From the NCBI GenBank assembly GCA_905234265.1, contig CAJOHJ010000017.1, forward strand, positions 1 through 39,644: a DNA stretch of 39,644 bases, read 5' to 3'. Positions within the stretch are counted from its first letter, which is position 1. Every line of letters starts with the position of its first letter. This DNA is from an uncultured Prevotella sp. (lineage in GTDB: Bacteria; Bacteroidota; Bacteroidia; Bacteroidales; Bacteroidaceae). A model generated the notes under the pieces. The model was not told the origin of the DNA. It searched no databases and saw nothing but the letters and a program-made list of their open reading frames with translations. The position numbers and the translations under genes were made by a program. Shown here in pieces: positions 16,549 to 24,321 of the stretch.

Positions 16549-17880
16549 TCAGAAGAGGAAAGTCTTTTCCAGCCAGTAGACGAAAATACCGCTGATGTAG
16601 CCCACGAATACTATCCATGAAATCTTCTTCATGTACCATCCGAAGGTAAGCTTCTCCAATCCCATGACGACCACGCCTGCAGCGGAGCCGATGATGAGCA
16701 TTGAGCCGCCGACACCGGCACAGTAGGCCAGCAGCTGCCAGAAGATGCCGTCGACAGCCAGGTCGCCTGCAGCCTGCACAGGATACATGCCCATACAGCC
16801 AGCAACGAGAGGCACATTGTCGACAATAGACGACAGCACGCCGATGATGCCCGTCACCAGATAGTGGTTGCCCTGGAAGGTCTCGTCAAGGCCCTTGCCC
16901 AGCATTGCCAGCACGCCCACCTCCTGCAGCACGGCGACAGCCATCAGGATGCCGAGGAAGAACATGATGGTGGAGAGGTCAATCTTCGTCATGATGTCGC
17001 TGACGCGCTTGGCCATGGTGTCGTCCTCTGCAGTGTTGTAGTGGAAAATCTCAGTGGTTACCCACAGCACTCCCAGCACGAGCAGAATGCCCATGAACGG
17101 CGGCAGATGGGTAAGCGTCTTGAAGATAGGCACGAATATCAAGCCGCCCACGCCAAGCCAGAAGATGATGTTGCGCTGTGCCTTCGTGAACTGCGAAACG
17201 TTAGCCTTCTCCACGTTCTGCGACTTGTCAAACTTTCCGCTAAGATGCAGGCTGATGATGAACGCCGGTATAAGCATAGACACCAGCGACGGAATGAAGA
17301 TTTCGCTGATTACGCCCTGCGTAGTGATGACGCCCTTGATCCACAGCATGATGGTGGTCACGTCGCCGATTGGCGAGAACGCGCCGCCAGAGTTGGCAGC
17401 AATGATGACAAGAGCAGCGTAGAGCATGCGGTCCTCGCGGCTCTGCACCAGCTTTCGCAGCACCATAATCATGACGATAGACGTTGTCAGGTTGTCAAGG
17501 ATTGCCGACAGGAAGAATGTCATGAAGGCCATGCGCCAGAGCAGCTTGCGCTTCGAGCTGGTCTTCATAGTGTCGCGTACGAAGTTGAAACCGCCGTTGG
17601 AGTCGACAATCTCAACGATGGTCATTGCACCCATCAGAAAGAAGAGCGTGCCGGCGGCATCGCCAAGGTGATGCTCAATTACCTCAGCCACGTGGTGGAT
17701 AACGCCTTCGCCGGCAATTTCCGGATAGAAAGAGCCAGGGGCCAGCATCAGCAGCGTCCAGCACACCACGCACATCAGCAGGGCAACGGCAGCCTTGTTA
17801 ACCCTTGTGACACTCTCAAGGGCAATGCACAGATAGCCGATGCAGAATGCTACTACGATACAGATAGTTAATGTAGACAT
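16549..17880 (-). CDS. nhaD: NhaD-type sodium:proton antiporter
   Basis: 443 residues, almost wholly hydrophobic with about 12 membrane segments. It belongs to the NhaD family of the ion transporter superfamily, which exports Na+ (and Li+) in exchange for H+. Recognisable stretches: HHVAEVIEHHLGDAAGTLFFLMGAMTIVEIVDSNGGF, AILDNLTTSIVMIMVLRKLV, ALVIIAANSGGAFSPIGDVTTIMLWIKG, and near the C-terminus GVLSSIVDNVPLVAGCMGM followed by AGVGGSMLIIGSAAGVVVMGLE. The paired DN(L/V)(T/P) and SPIGD motifs are those of NhaD/ArsB-like carriers. The start ATG (17878-17880) lies 34 bases after the stop of the lipoprotein gene, so this is probably the last gene of the run starting at the M16 peptidase. Confidence 0.9.
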   Translation of the reverse strand: MSTLTICIVVAFCIGYLCIALESVTRVNKAAVALLMCVVCWTLLMLAPGSFYPEIAGEGVIHHVAEVIEHHLGDAAGTLFFLMGAMTIVEIVDSNGGFNFVRDTMKTSSKRKLLWRMAFMTFFLSAILDNLTTSIVMIMVLRKLVQSREDRMLYAALVIIAANSGGAFSPIGDVTTIMLWIKGVITTQGVISEIFIPSLVSMLIPAFIISLHLSGKFDKSQNVEKANVSQFTKAQRNIIFWLGVGGLIFVPIFKTLTHLPPFMGILLVLGVLWVTTEIFHYNTAEDDTMAKRVSDIMTKIDLSTIMFFLGILMAVAVLQEVGVLAMLGKGLDETFQGNHYLVTGIIGVLSSIVDNVPLVAGCMGMYPVQAAGDLAVDGIFWQLLAYCAGVGGSMLIIGSAAGVVVMGLEKLTFGWYMKKISWIVFVGYISGIFVYWLEKTFLF

Positions 17881-17914
17881 AAAGATTTGTTTGTTTTAGT
17901 AGATTATGATTAGT

Positions 17915-18391
17915 TTACTTTTCGTCTTTCTTAGTCTCGTAGCGCACCTGAAGAGTTGGCGTGTAGGTGTTCTTCAATATCACACTGATGAAACCGCCAT
18001 CAGTCTCGAAGTTTGCAATCTTATGGTCATCGCCAAGCTTCGGGCAGTTGGGCCAAGTGCCGAGTTCTTTCTCAAAATCGTCGCGCAGCTGCTGCCAGAG
18101 GCGCCGCGTGCTGTCGTTGCTCGTTGCCGTGTAGTTGTCCTGAACAGCCAGAAGCTGTTCACCCTTGAACGCCACCAGCATTTTGTAGGTGACGGCGTCG
18201 CTGTACATCACTGCCAGCTCGCCGCTGTCGGAATGTGCAGAGTCGATGACGAAGCCGCGAGCCTGCAGCGAGTCGATAAACTGGCTGGCGGGCAGTCCCA
18301 TTGAGAGTCCGCGATACTTGAGTGGTTCCACTTCACTGCTGCACGCGCATACCAATGCCACGGCGGCAATAGCCAATAAAAGCTTTCTCAT
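17915..18391 (-). CDS. Small lipoprotein of unknown function
   Basis: 158 residues. Lipoprotein-like signal MRKLLLAIAAVALVCAC (C17, with a Cys at position 15 as well). The mature part starts YRGLSMGLPASQFIDSLQARGFVIDSA, a pattern in which a 'G(L/M)x(L/M)G' segment precedes an amphipathic helix and a beta-rich domain that ends ISVILKNTYTPTLQVRYE. I recognise this only as a Bacteroidales envelope lipoprotein without known function. It lies between a 26-residue membrane microprotein candidate (18 bases upstream) and nhaD (34 bases downstream). Confidence 0.75.
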   Translation of the reverse strand: MRKLLLAIAAVALVCACSSEVEPLKYRGLSMGLPASQFIDSLQARGFVIDSAHSDSGELAVMYSDAVTYKMLVAFKGEQLLAVQDNYTATSNDSTRRLWQQLRDDFEKELGTWPNCPKLGDDHKIANFETDGGFISVILKNTYTPTLQVRYETKKDEK

Positions 18392-18409
18392 AGTCTTATT
18401 TGTTTTTAG

Positions 18410-18490
18410 TTAATTGTTTCTCTTGTTACGGTAAATCACAACACCAGCTACGATTAACACCAGCACTGCTATAATATGTATTATGTCCAT
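18410..18490 (-). CDS. Candidate 26-residue single-pass membrane microprotein
   Basis: ATG at 18490 to TAA at 18410 on the minus strand. The peptide is one hydrophobic helix (residues 3-19, IIHIIAVLVLIVAGVVI) flanked by MD and a basic tail YRNKRNN, the layout of an N-out/C-in small membrane protein. It sits in the 160-base gap between the M16 peptidase stop (18552) and the lipoprotein start (18391), same strand, 18 bases before the next start. The short length means the open frame itself is weak evidence; the case rests on composition, charge placement and tight spacing. Confidence 0.5.
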   Translation of the reverse strand: MDIIHIIAVLVLIVAGVVIYRNKRNN

Positions 18491-18551
18491 AGGTCTGTAA
18501 ATATTTAAAATTGTTCAGAATGCATGCAAACTTATTCAGAGTGTGTGCGAA

Positions 18552-21365
18552 CTATTCGGAAAGCATGGTCACCTCGATGCATCGTCCGGAGTCGAGCAGT
18601 CGCTTGGCCATCTGCTGCACTTGTGCGGCAGTAACCTGCTGGACCATCTGCGGATAGTCCTTGTCGAAGTCGGCGTCGTCTTCCAGTTCATGCCAGACGA
18701 TGTAGCTCCAGTAGTCGTTGGTGATGCGCACCTGTTCATACTGCTTCAGAAGGAACTTGCGCACCTTCTCCATGCTGCTCTGGGCAGGCCCGTTGGCAGC
18801 AATGTGCCGGAGCTGCTCATAGACAATGGGGTTAAGCTCGTCGTAGCGCGACGGGTCGGCATTGTAGCTGACGCGCATAGAGCATGTGGGCCGGTCGTCC
18901 TTGTCGAAATTGACGCCGACGCTGACTCCGTATGTGCCACCCTTCTCCTCGCGCACGGAATCGGTGAAGGCAATCTGCAGGACGCGGTTCAGGAAGTCGA
19001 GTTCCAAGTCTGCCTGCGGCGAGAACGGTATGTCGGCGGAGTAATAGATGCTGACGTTGGCCAGCGGTGTAGCCTGCTTCTTGCTGAACTTCACGACCTT
19101 CTTGCCGGCGGCCATCTGCGGAATGTTCTTCCAGTTGGTCTGCTCGTGCTTGTAAATAGAAGGCAGCGAAGCCAGATACTGGCACACCAGCTGCCGCAGC
19201 TGCTGCTCGTCGTAGTTGCCGATAATTACCGTTCTGAAGTTTGCGGCATCGCTGAAGCGCTCCTTGTAAATCTGCATAATGCGGTCGTAGCTCACACGGT
19301 CGAGCGTAGCCTGCGTAAACGGCTCCACGCGCGGATGATGGTCGTAAAGTACAGCGTAGCACGAGTCGTTATAGTCGACCTTCGGCGATGCATTCCTGTT
19401 GGTGAGGAACGAGCGCTGGCGGTTGACAAATCCCTGGAAGGCAGTGTCGTCGCGCCGCGGCTGAGTGAAGTAGAGATGGAAGAGTTCGAACATGGTCTTC
19501 ATGTCTTTCACGCTCGAGCCGCCGCTGATGCTCTGTCCGCGGCTGCCCACTGACGGAGAAACCTTTACCGACTTGCCTGTCAGCATGCGGCGCAGCGTGG
19601 TCTGGTCGAACTGCCCTACTCCGCCCTCGGCGACTACGCTTGAAATGACGTTGAAGTTGGGAATGTCGGCATCGTCATACAGCGATGTGCCTCCTTCGGC
19701 CTTCATGCGCATGCTGACGGCATCGGCAGAAAAGTCCGTCTTGCGCACGTAGACTTTCATTCCGTTAGACAGCGTCCACTCGGTGAAGCCATTGTTGCCG
19801 AAAGGCTTTTCGCTGACGATGCTGCCTGCCTGTATGGGCTGGCTGATGAGCGATTCGGCCAGCTGCTGCTCAGCGTAGGGGGCATACTCCAGCTGCTGGG
19901 CGGCGGTGACTATCTCCTCAATCTGCTGCTCCGTGGGCAGCGTCACGCTTTCCTTGTCGGGAGCATACATGACAGCCACCTGGTTGCGGTCGGTAATCAG
20001 CGCACGGCAGGCGGCATTCACCTCGTCAAGCGTAACCTCGCGGTCGAAGAGGCGTGTATTCTCCAGCTCCTGCTCTGCTGAGAGCAGAGGCTCGTTGGCC
20101 AGGAAGTTCTGAATGCAATGGCTTACATAGTGGTTGTTACGGTAGTCGTTGCGCTGGTTGTATCGACGCTCGGCGGCATTCAGATAGACACTCTTTGCCC
20201 GGCTCAGCTCAGCAGCCGTGAAGCCATGCTGACGGGCGCGCTCAACGGCAGCCACGGCAGTCATGATGCCTCCGAAAATGTTCTCCTGCTTGCAGCTGAC
20301 GCTCAGCGCAAAGGCTTCCTTCGTGCGGCTGATGAAGAAAGAGGAGCCGCGTGCCGTGGCACTCTGGAACGGCGGCACGGCCTGCTGGCGCAATTCGGCA
20401 AGGCGGTCGTTGAGCATGGTGCCTACGAGTGCATCGACATAGTCGGCACGCAGATAGGCCATCGACTGCTTGGCACTGTCGGGCGTGGCCTCGCGCTTCT
20501 GGTAGAGGTGGAACAGGACAATGGGCTGCTCGGCATCCTTCTGTATGCAGACAATCATAGAGTCGTTGTCGCTGACGGGATAGTAGATGCGCTCGGCACG
20601 CTTCTTCGGCAGGGGAATCTTGGAGAACAGCTTCTTGACCTTCTTCTCCATCTTGTCGACGTCGAAGTCGCCGACGATGACAATGCCCTGCAGGTCGGGG
20701 CGATACCACTTCTGGTAGTAGTCGCGAAGGTCCTGATAGGGGAAGTTGTCTACGATGTCCATCGAGCCAATGGGCAGGCAGTCTTCATACTTCGTACCTT
20801 TATATATTGTGGGCATGGCCTGCTCCATGAGCCTCTGCACTGCCCGTCCGGCACGCCGCGTGCGCCACTCCTCGTGGATGACGCCGCGCTCCTTGTCAAT
20901 CTCCTTGTCCTCCAGCAGCAGGTAGTGGCTCCAGTCGTTGAGTATCAGCAGGCAGGAGTCTACTATGCCTTCGCGCTTCAGTGGCACGGCGGAAATGTTA
21001 TACACCGTCTGGTCGACGGATGTGTATGCATTGAGGTTGGCACCGAACTTCACGCCGATGGTCTCGCACCAGGGTACGATGCCCAGCTGCTTGCCCTTTC
21101 CGGGGAAGTGCCTGGTGCCGTTGAAGGCCATGTGCTCCAGGAAGTGGGCAAGGCCACGCTGCCGCGGCTCTTCAAGAATGGAGCCTACGCGCTGTGCAAT
21201 ATAGAAATCGGCCAGTCCAGCCTCTTTGGCATTGTGGCGGATGTAATAGGTCATGCCGTTCTTGAGCGTACCCTTGCGGATAGTAGGATCCTGCCCTACA
21301 GGCTGCGCCACGGCAGTCCATGCGGTAAACGACATGAACAGTAACAAAAGTGTCTTGGTTTTCAT
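18552..21365 (-). CDS. M16 family zinc metalloprotease (insulinase/pitrilysin type), exported
   Basis: 937 residues from the ATG at 21365; the frame extends further upstream but that part covers the promoter. Signal peptide MKTKTLLLLFMSFTAWTAVA-Q. The N-terminal peptidase unit has the inverted zinc motif HFLEH (H74, E77 catalytic, H78) and the third ligand E155 exactly 76 residues after H78 (HxxEHx76E), so it should be active. The second half (from about residue 490; FTEWTLSNGMKVYVRKTDFSADAVSMRMKAEGG) is the inactive M16 partner unit, as in pitrilysin and PqqL. These enzymes degrade peptides inside a closed chamber; a periplasmic peptide-clearing role is likely. It is the first gene of a minus-strand run with the microprotein, lipoprotein and nhaD, and has its own promoter. 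Confidence 0.92.
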   Translation of the reverse strand: MKTKTLLLLFMSFTAWTAVAQPVGQDPTIRKGTLKNGMTYYIRHNAKEAGLADFYIAQRVGSILEEPRQRGLAHFLEHMAFNGTRHFPGKGKQLGIVPWCETIGVKFGANLNAYTSVDQTVYNISAVPLKREGIVDSCLLILNDWSHYLLLEDKEIDKERGVIHEEWRTRRAGRAVQRLMEQAMPTIYKGTKYEDCLPIGSMDIVDNFPYQDLRDYYQKWYRPDLQGIVIVGDFDVDKMEKKVKKLFSKIPLPKKRAERIYYPVSDNDSMIVCIQKDAEQPIVLFHLYQKREATPDSAKQSMAYLRADYVDALVGTMLNDRLAELRQQAVPPFQSATARGSSFFISRTKEAFALSVSCKQENIFGGIMTAVAAVERARQHGFTAAELSRAKSVYLNAAERRYNQRNDYRNNHYVSHCIQNFLANEPLLSAEQELENTRLFDREVTLDEVNAACRALITDRNQVAVMYAPDKESVTLPTEQQIEEIVTAAQQLEYAPYAEQQLAESLISQPIQAGSIVSEKPFGNNGFTEWTLSNGMKVYVRKTDFSADAVSMRMKAEGGTSLYDDADIPNFNVISSVVAEGGVGQFDQTTLRRMLTGKSVKVSPSVGSRGQSISGGSSVKDMKTMFELFHLYFTQPRRDDTAFQGFVNRQRSFLTNRNASPKVDYNDSCYAVLYDHHPRVEPFTQATLDRVSYDRIMQIYKERFSDAANFRTVIIGNYDEQQLRQLVCQYLASLPSIYKHEQTNWKNIPQMAAGKKVVKFSKKQATPLANVSIYYSADIPFSPQADLELDFLNRVLQIAFTDSVREEKGGTYGVSVGVNFDKDDRPTCSMRVSYNADPSRYDELNPIVYEQLRHIAANGPAQSSMEKVRKFLLKQYEQVRITNDYWSYIVWHELEDDADFDKDYPQMVQQVTAAQVQQMAKRLLDSGRCIEVTMLSE

Positions 21366-21397
21366 CTGTACTATGTGGTTTATATTTAATATATGTG

Positions 21398-21428
21398 CAA
21401 AGGTACGATTAAGCAAGCGCAAAACAAA
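21398..21428 (-). promoter_or_regulatory. Promoter for the M16 peptidase gene
   Basis: Minus strand: TTTG (21425-21428), 19 bases, TACCTTTG (21398-21405). Exact consensus. Predicted start near 21391, about 26 bases before the ATG. Confidence 0.8.
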
Positions 21429-21444
21429 GAAATGTAAAATTTTT

Positions 21445-21476
21445 TTTGGCATTTTTTCTGCTTTTTTCTACCTTTG
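21445..21476 (+). promoter_or_regulatory. Promoter for nagB
   Basis: TTTG (21445-21448), 20 bases, TACCTTTG (21469-21476). Predicted start near 21483, about 29 bases before the nagB ATG. The -33 boxes of this and the divergent M16 promoter are only 16 bases apart, so the two could share regulation. Confidence 0.8.
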
Positions 21477-21511
21477 CCGCGAAAACAACACAAATTAAAC
21501 AAAAGAACCTT

Positions 21512-22303
21512 ATGAGAGTTATTATCGAAAACGATTATCAGAAAATGTCGCAGTGGGCGGCAGAACACGTCATCGAACGCATCAACGCCTTCAAGCCTAC
21601 CGAGGAGAAGCCTTTCGTGCTGGGACTGCCCACCGGCTCATCGCCCGAGGGCATGTACGCTTGTCTGGTGAAGGCCAACAAGGAGGGCCGCGTCTCTTTC
21701 AAGAACGTGCTGACCTTTAACATGGACGAATATGTTGGCCTGCCTGAGGAGCATCCGGAGTCGTACCACTCTTTCATGGCACGCAACCTCTTCAACCACA
21801 TAGACTGCCCGAAGGAGAACATCCACATTCTGAACGGCAACGCCAAGGACCTGGAGGCAGAATGTGCCAACTACGAGCGCATGATTGAGGAAGCCGGCGG
21901 CATCGACCTGTTCATCGGCGGCATAGGCCCCGACGGCCACATAGCCTTCAACGAGCCGTTCTCAAGCCTCAGCAGCAAGACTCGCGTGAAGACGCTGACC
22001 AGCGACACCATCATTGCCAACTCGCGCTTTTTCGACAACGACGTCAACAAGGTGCCAAAGCTGGCCCTGACCGTCGGCGTAGGAACGGTGATGGCTGCGC
22101 GCGAGGTGATGATCCTCTGCAACGGCCACCACAAGGCACGCGCACTGCAGGCTGCCATCGAGGGCGCCGTCTGCCAGCAGTGGACGATTTCTGCACTGCA
22201 GACCCACCAGCACGGCATCATCGTCTGCGACGAGCCGGCCACCGACGAACTGAAGGTTGCTACATACAAGTACTTCAAGGACATTGAGAAGGACAACCTG
22301 TAA
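21512..22303 (+). CDS. nagB: Glucosamine-6-phosphate deaminase NagB
   Basis: 263 residues from the ATG at 21512, which lies 35 bases after the promoter; E. coli NagB has 266. Converts glucosamine 6-phosphate to fructose 6-phosphate and ammonia, feeding amino sugars into glycolysis. Active-site residues fall at the E. coli numbers: D72 in [11 protein letters not shown]141 and H143 in [14 protein letters not shown], and E148. The phosphate loop [12 protein letters not shown] (38-49) is intact. No nagA or transporter gene is adjacent. A repeat copy and a tandem terminator array follow before the convergent dnaA. Confidence 0.96.
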   Translation: MRVIIENDYQKMSQWAAEHVIERINAFKPTEEKPFVLGLPTGSSPEGMYACLVKANKEGRVSFKNVLTFNMDEYVGLPEEHPESYHSFMARNLFNHIDCPKENIHILNGNAKDLEAECANYERMIEEAGGIDLFIGGIGPDGHIAFNEPFSSLSSKTRVKTLTSDTIIANSRFFDNDVNKVPKLALTVGVGTVMAAREVMILCNGHHKARALQAAIEGAVCQQWTISALQTHQHGIIVCDEPATDELKVATYKYFKDIEKDNL

Positions 22304-22321
22304 AAGGGTAAACCGAAAAGC

Positions 22322-22379
22322 AAAGAGTGAAGAATTTGCTGCCGCCGATGTGGGCTGACAGTAATTTCTTCACTCTTCA
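22322..22379. repeat. Dispersed element copy 3 within a heptamer-flanked inverted repeat
   Basis: AAAGAGTGAAGAAT (22322-22335) leads into TTTGCTGCCGCCGATG (to 22350), a diverged copy of the 27-base element. It is closed at the far side by AATTTCTTCACTCTTCAT (22363-22380 region), nearly the reverse complement of the beginning. The whole can fold into a long imperfect hairpin about 20 bases after the nagB stop and may help terminate it. Confidence 0.6.
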
Positions 22380-22393
22380 TTTTTGTAAGTCAT

Positions 22394-22512
22394 TGAGATA
22401 ATTCCGTAACATGCAGAGATAAAAAAATATCTCTGTGAGATAATTTCGTAACATGCAGAGATAAAAAAATATCTCCGTAAGATAATTTCGTAACTCACAG
22501 AGATAATCTTGT
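22394..22512 (-). repeat. Tandem CGTAACATGCAGAGATAA array with two intrinsic terminators for dnaA
   Basis: Same repeat family as 11195-11312, in opposite orientation. On the minus strand two hairpins are each followed by T7: TATCTT-ACG-GAGATA (22470-22484) and TATCTC-ACA-GAGATA (22428-22442). A longer hairpin CAGAGATA/TATCTCTG (22414-22435) overlaps them on either strand. The array lies just past the dnaA stop (22531) and would end its transcript, and shields dnaA from nagB readthrough. Confidence 0.8.
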
Positions 22513-22530
22513 AATATGCTGGGAAAGTTT

Positions 22531-23940
22531 CTACTGCTTCAGCTTAAATGAATTTTCAATGCTGGCAAGCTCCGAGAAGAACGCCTTGTCTACCTTCAGC
22601 CTCTGCTCTACCGTCGAGCAGCTGTGGATGACCGTGGAATGGTCGCGGCCGCCGATAAGCTGGCCTATGCGCGAAGCAGGCATCTTGGTGTATTTCTGGG
22701 CGAGATACATCGAAATCTGGCGCACCTGCACATAGTCGCGCTTGCGAGAGCGGCTGAAGACATTCTGCTGGGTAACGCCGTAATGGCTGCACACCTTTTC
22801 AAGAATGTCGTCGATGGTCAGCGGCTTGTTGTCCACCTTGACGGCTCGCTTCACGATGCGCTCGGCAAGGCGCATGTCGATGTGGGAATTGTAGACCACG
22901 CTGTATGCCAGCAGCGAGTTGATGATGCCCTCCAGGTCGCGGACGCTGCCGTTGGCTGTCGCGGCGATGAACTCAATGACGTCCTCGGGAATCTTAAGGC
23001 CGTCGCGGCGGCACTTGGCATTCAGTATGTCCTTGCACAGCTGTACGTTGGGCTTCTCCAGCTCGGCAATGAGGCCGCACGAGAAGCGCGTGAGCAGGCG
23101 GTCTTTAACGCCCTGCAGGTCGACTGGCGGACGGTCGCTGGCAAGTATTATCTGCTTGCCAAGGCGGAACAGATGGTCGAAGATATGGAAGAAGGTGTCG
23201 AGAGTCTTCGATGCTGGCGCCCACTCCTGAATGTCGTCGACTATCAGCATGTCGATGGTCTGATAGAACTGGATGAAGTCGTTGACGGTGTTCTGGCGGA
23301 CGGCGTCGGTGAACTGCACCTGGAACAAGCGCGCCGACACATAGAGGACGCGCTTCTGCGGATAAGTCTCCTTGGCCTTGACGCCGATGGCATTGATGAG
23401 ATGGGTCTTGCCGCAGCCCGAAGGTCCGAACACAAAAAAAGGATTGAACGTCGACTTGCCCGGATGCTCGGCGATGGAAATGCCCACAGTGCGCGGAAGC
23501 TTGTTGGAGTCGCCCTCGATGAAGTTCAGGAAAGTCTTGTGCGGCTCAAGCTGCGTGGGCAGGTCCTGAGGCTTGGCAGCATCAAGAGTGGTGGGCGCCT
23601 TGTTGCCACGGTCGGTGGCCACCGGCTGGGCAATGCCCGTCGACGGCTCGCTCTGCACGTCCTGCGACAGATTGTGAGCCTTGTCGGTTACTATGCGGTA
23701 AGTGAGGTGGGTGTCCTGACCGAAGCAGCGCGTGAGAACCTTTTCCAACAGCGAAACATAGTACTGCTCGAGATATTCGTACACATACATGCTTGGCAGC
23801 TGTACGAGCAGTGTCCGGGTAGCTTCGTCATAATGTTCGAAAGCTATCGGGGCAAACCATGTTTTATACTGTTGCTCTGTAACGTTCTCCTTAATGAGTT
23901 TAAGGCATTGGTACCAGAGTTCTTTCTTGTTCTCTGTCAT
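22531..23940 (-). CDS. dnaA: Chromosomal replication initiator DnaA
   Basis: 469 residues from the ATG at 23940 (an in-frame GTG sits just before it). DnaA binds DnaA boxes at the origin and opens the DNA to start replication. Domain I is residues 1-85 (ELWYQCLKLIKENVTEQQYKTWFAP); a short variable linker follows to about 130; the AAA+ domain starts LEPHKTFLNFIEGDSNKLPRT, with Walker A GPSGCGKT (172-179) and Walker B MLIVDDIQ (231-238); and the C-terminal DNA-binding domain has the signature region with GGRDHSTV (430-437). All key parts are intact. A 380-base gap with a promoter and a structured hairpin lies upstream, but no TTATCCACA-type boxes were seen there. Confidence 0.98.
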   Translation of the reverse strand: MTENKKELWYQCLKLIKENVTEQQYKTWFAPIAFEHYDEATRTLLVQLPSMYVYEYLEQYYVSLLEKVLTRCFGQDTHLTYRIVTDKAHNLSQDVQSEPSTGIAQPVATDRGNKAPTTLDAAKPQDLPTQLEPHKTFLNFIEGDSNKLPRTVGISIAEHPGKSTFNPFFVFGPSGCGKTHLINAIGVKAKETYPQKRVLYVSARLFQVQFTDAVRQNTVNDFIQFYQTIDMLIVDDIQEWAPASKTLDTFFHIFDHLFRLGKQIILASDRPPVDLQGVKDRLLTRFSCGLIAELEKPNVQLCKDILNAKCRRDGLKIPEDVIEFIAATANGSVRDLEGIINSLLAYSVVYNSHIDMRLAERIVKRAVKVDNKPLTIDDILEKVCSHYGVTQQNVFSRSRKRDYVQVRQISMYLAQKYTKMPASRIGQLIGGRDHSTVIHSCSTVEQRLKVDKAFFSELASIENSFKLKQ

Positions 23941-24011
23941 CACGAGTCTTCGTTTTTCTGCTTCTTAAGACTGTTCTCTTTAGCTTAGTCTGGTTTTTAA
24001 ATTTCCGAATG

Positions 24012-24043
24012 CAAAGGTCGCATTTTTCTGTTAATCCTGCAAA
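24012..24043 (-). promoter_or_regulatory. Probable promoter for dnaA
   Basis: Minus strand: TTTG (24040-24043), 20 bases, GACCTTTG (24012-24019), one base off TAnnTTTG. Predicted start near 24005, leader about 65 bases. Confidence 0.55.
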
Positions 24044-24132
24044 TCCTCCAACAGCAAACCAAAAGTGTTAAAAGCCGTAACTTGCTAATTTATTGCCAAT
24101 TAGATTACTTCTGCAAATAATTGTAAAAAAAA

Positions 24133-24230
24133 TAAATTTGCATATTTCGAACTCTCTGTCTGTCAATAAATTAGCCCTTCTGCTACACATCAGTACAATG
24201 CTGTGCATGTTCTGTGAGAAGAAGGGCTGA
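24133..24230. other. Structured hairpin in the dnaA-mlaD gap, possibly an ncRNA or terminator
   Basis: This 23,941-24,321 gap has no convincing gene. It holds an 11-bp stem (24171-24181 with 24220-24230; core AGCCCTTCT/AGAAGGGCT) enclosing a second, imperfect stem (ACATCAG with CTG..ATGT). On the plus strand a TAAATTTG box (24133-24140) precedes it by about 30 bases with only a weak -33, so a short plus-strand RNA is possible. On the minus strand it lies about 90 bases after the MCE gene stop and could act as its terminator, although the T run is poor. Confidence 0.4.
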
Positions 24231-24321
24231 AAAGTAGCAATATCAAGCAGTTGCGTCAACTTTGACAAAATAAAATTACACCACTTTCCTATTTAGACAA
24301 ATTTAAAATTAGCAGAAATTT

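Noticed and set aside
22624..23988. A long open frame antisense to dnaA (also long antisense frames over the M16, DUF2723 and OmpA-like genes)
   Set aside because: These follow from the biased third-position GC of the real genes; translations show no domain, signal or repeat logic.
24068..24268. A 66-codon open frame on the minus strand between the MCE gene and dnaA
   Set aside because: It begins at a TTG, crosses the long hairpin and has no family resemblance; composition is that of non-coding AT-rich DNA.
23941..24321. Replication origin next to dnaA
   Set aside because: No TTATCCACA-type DnaA boxes were found in the gap, and oriC is often not beside dnaA in this phylum.
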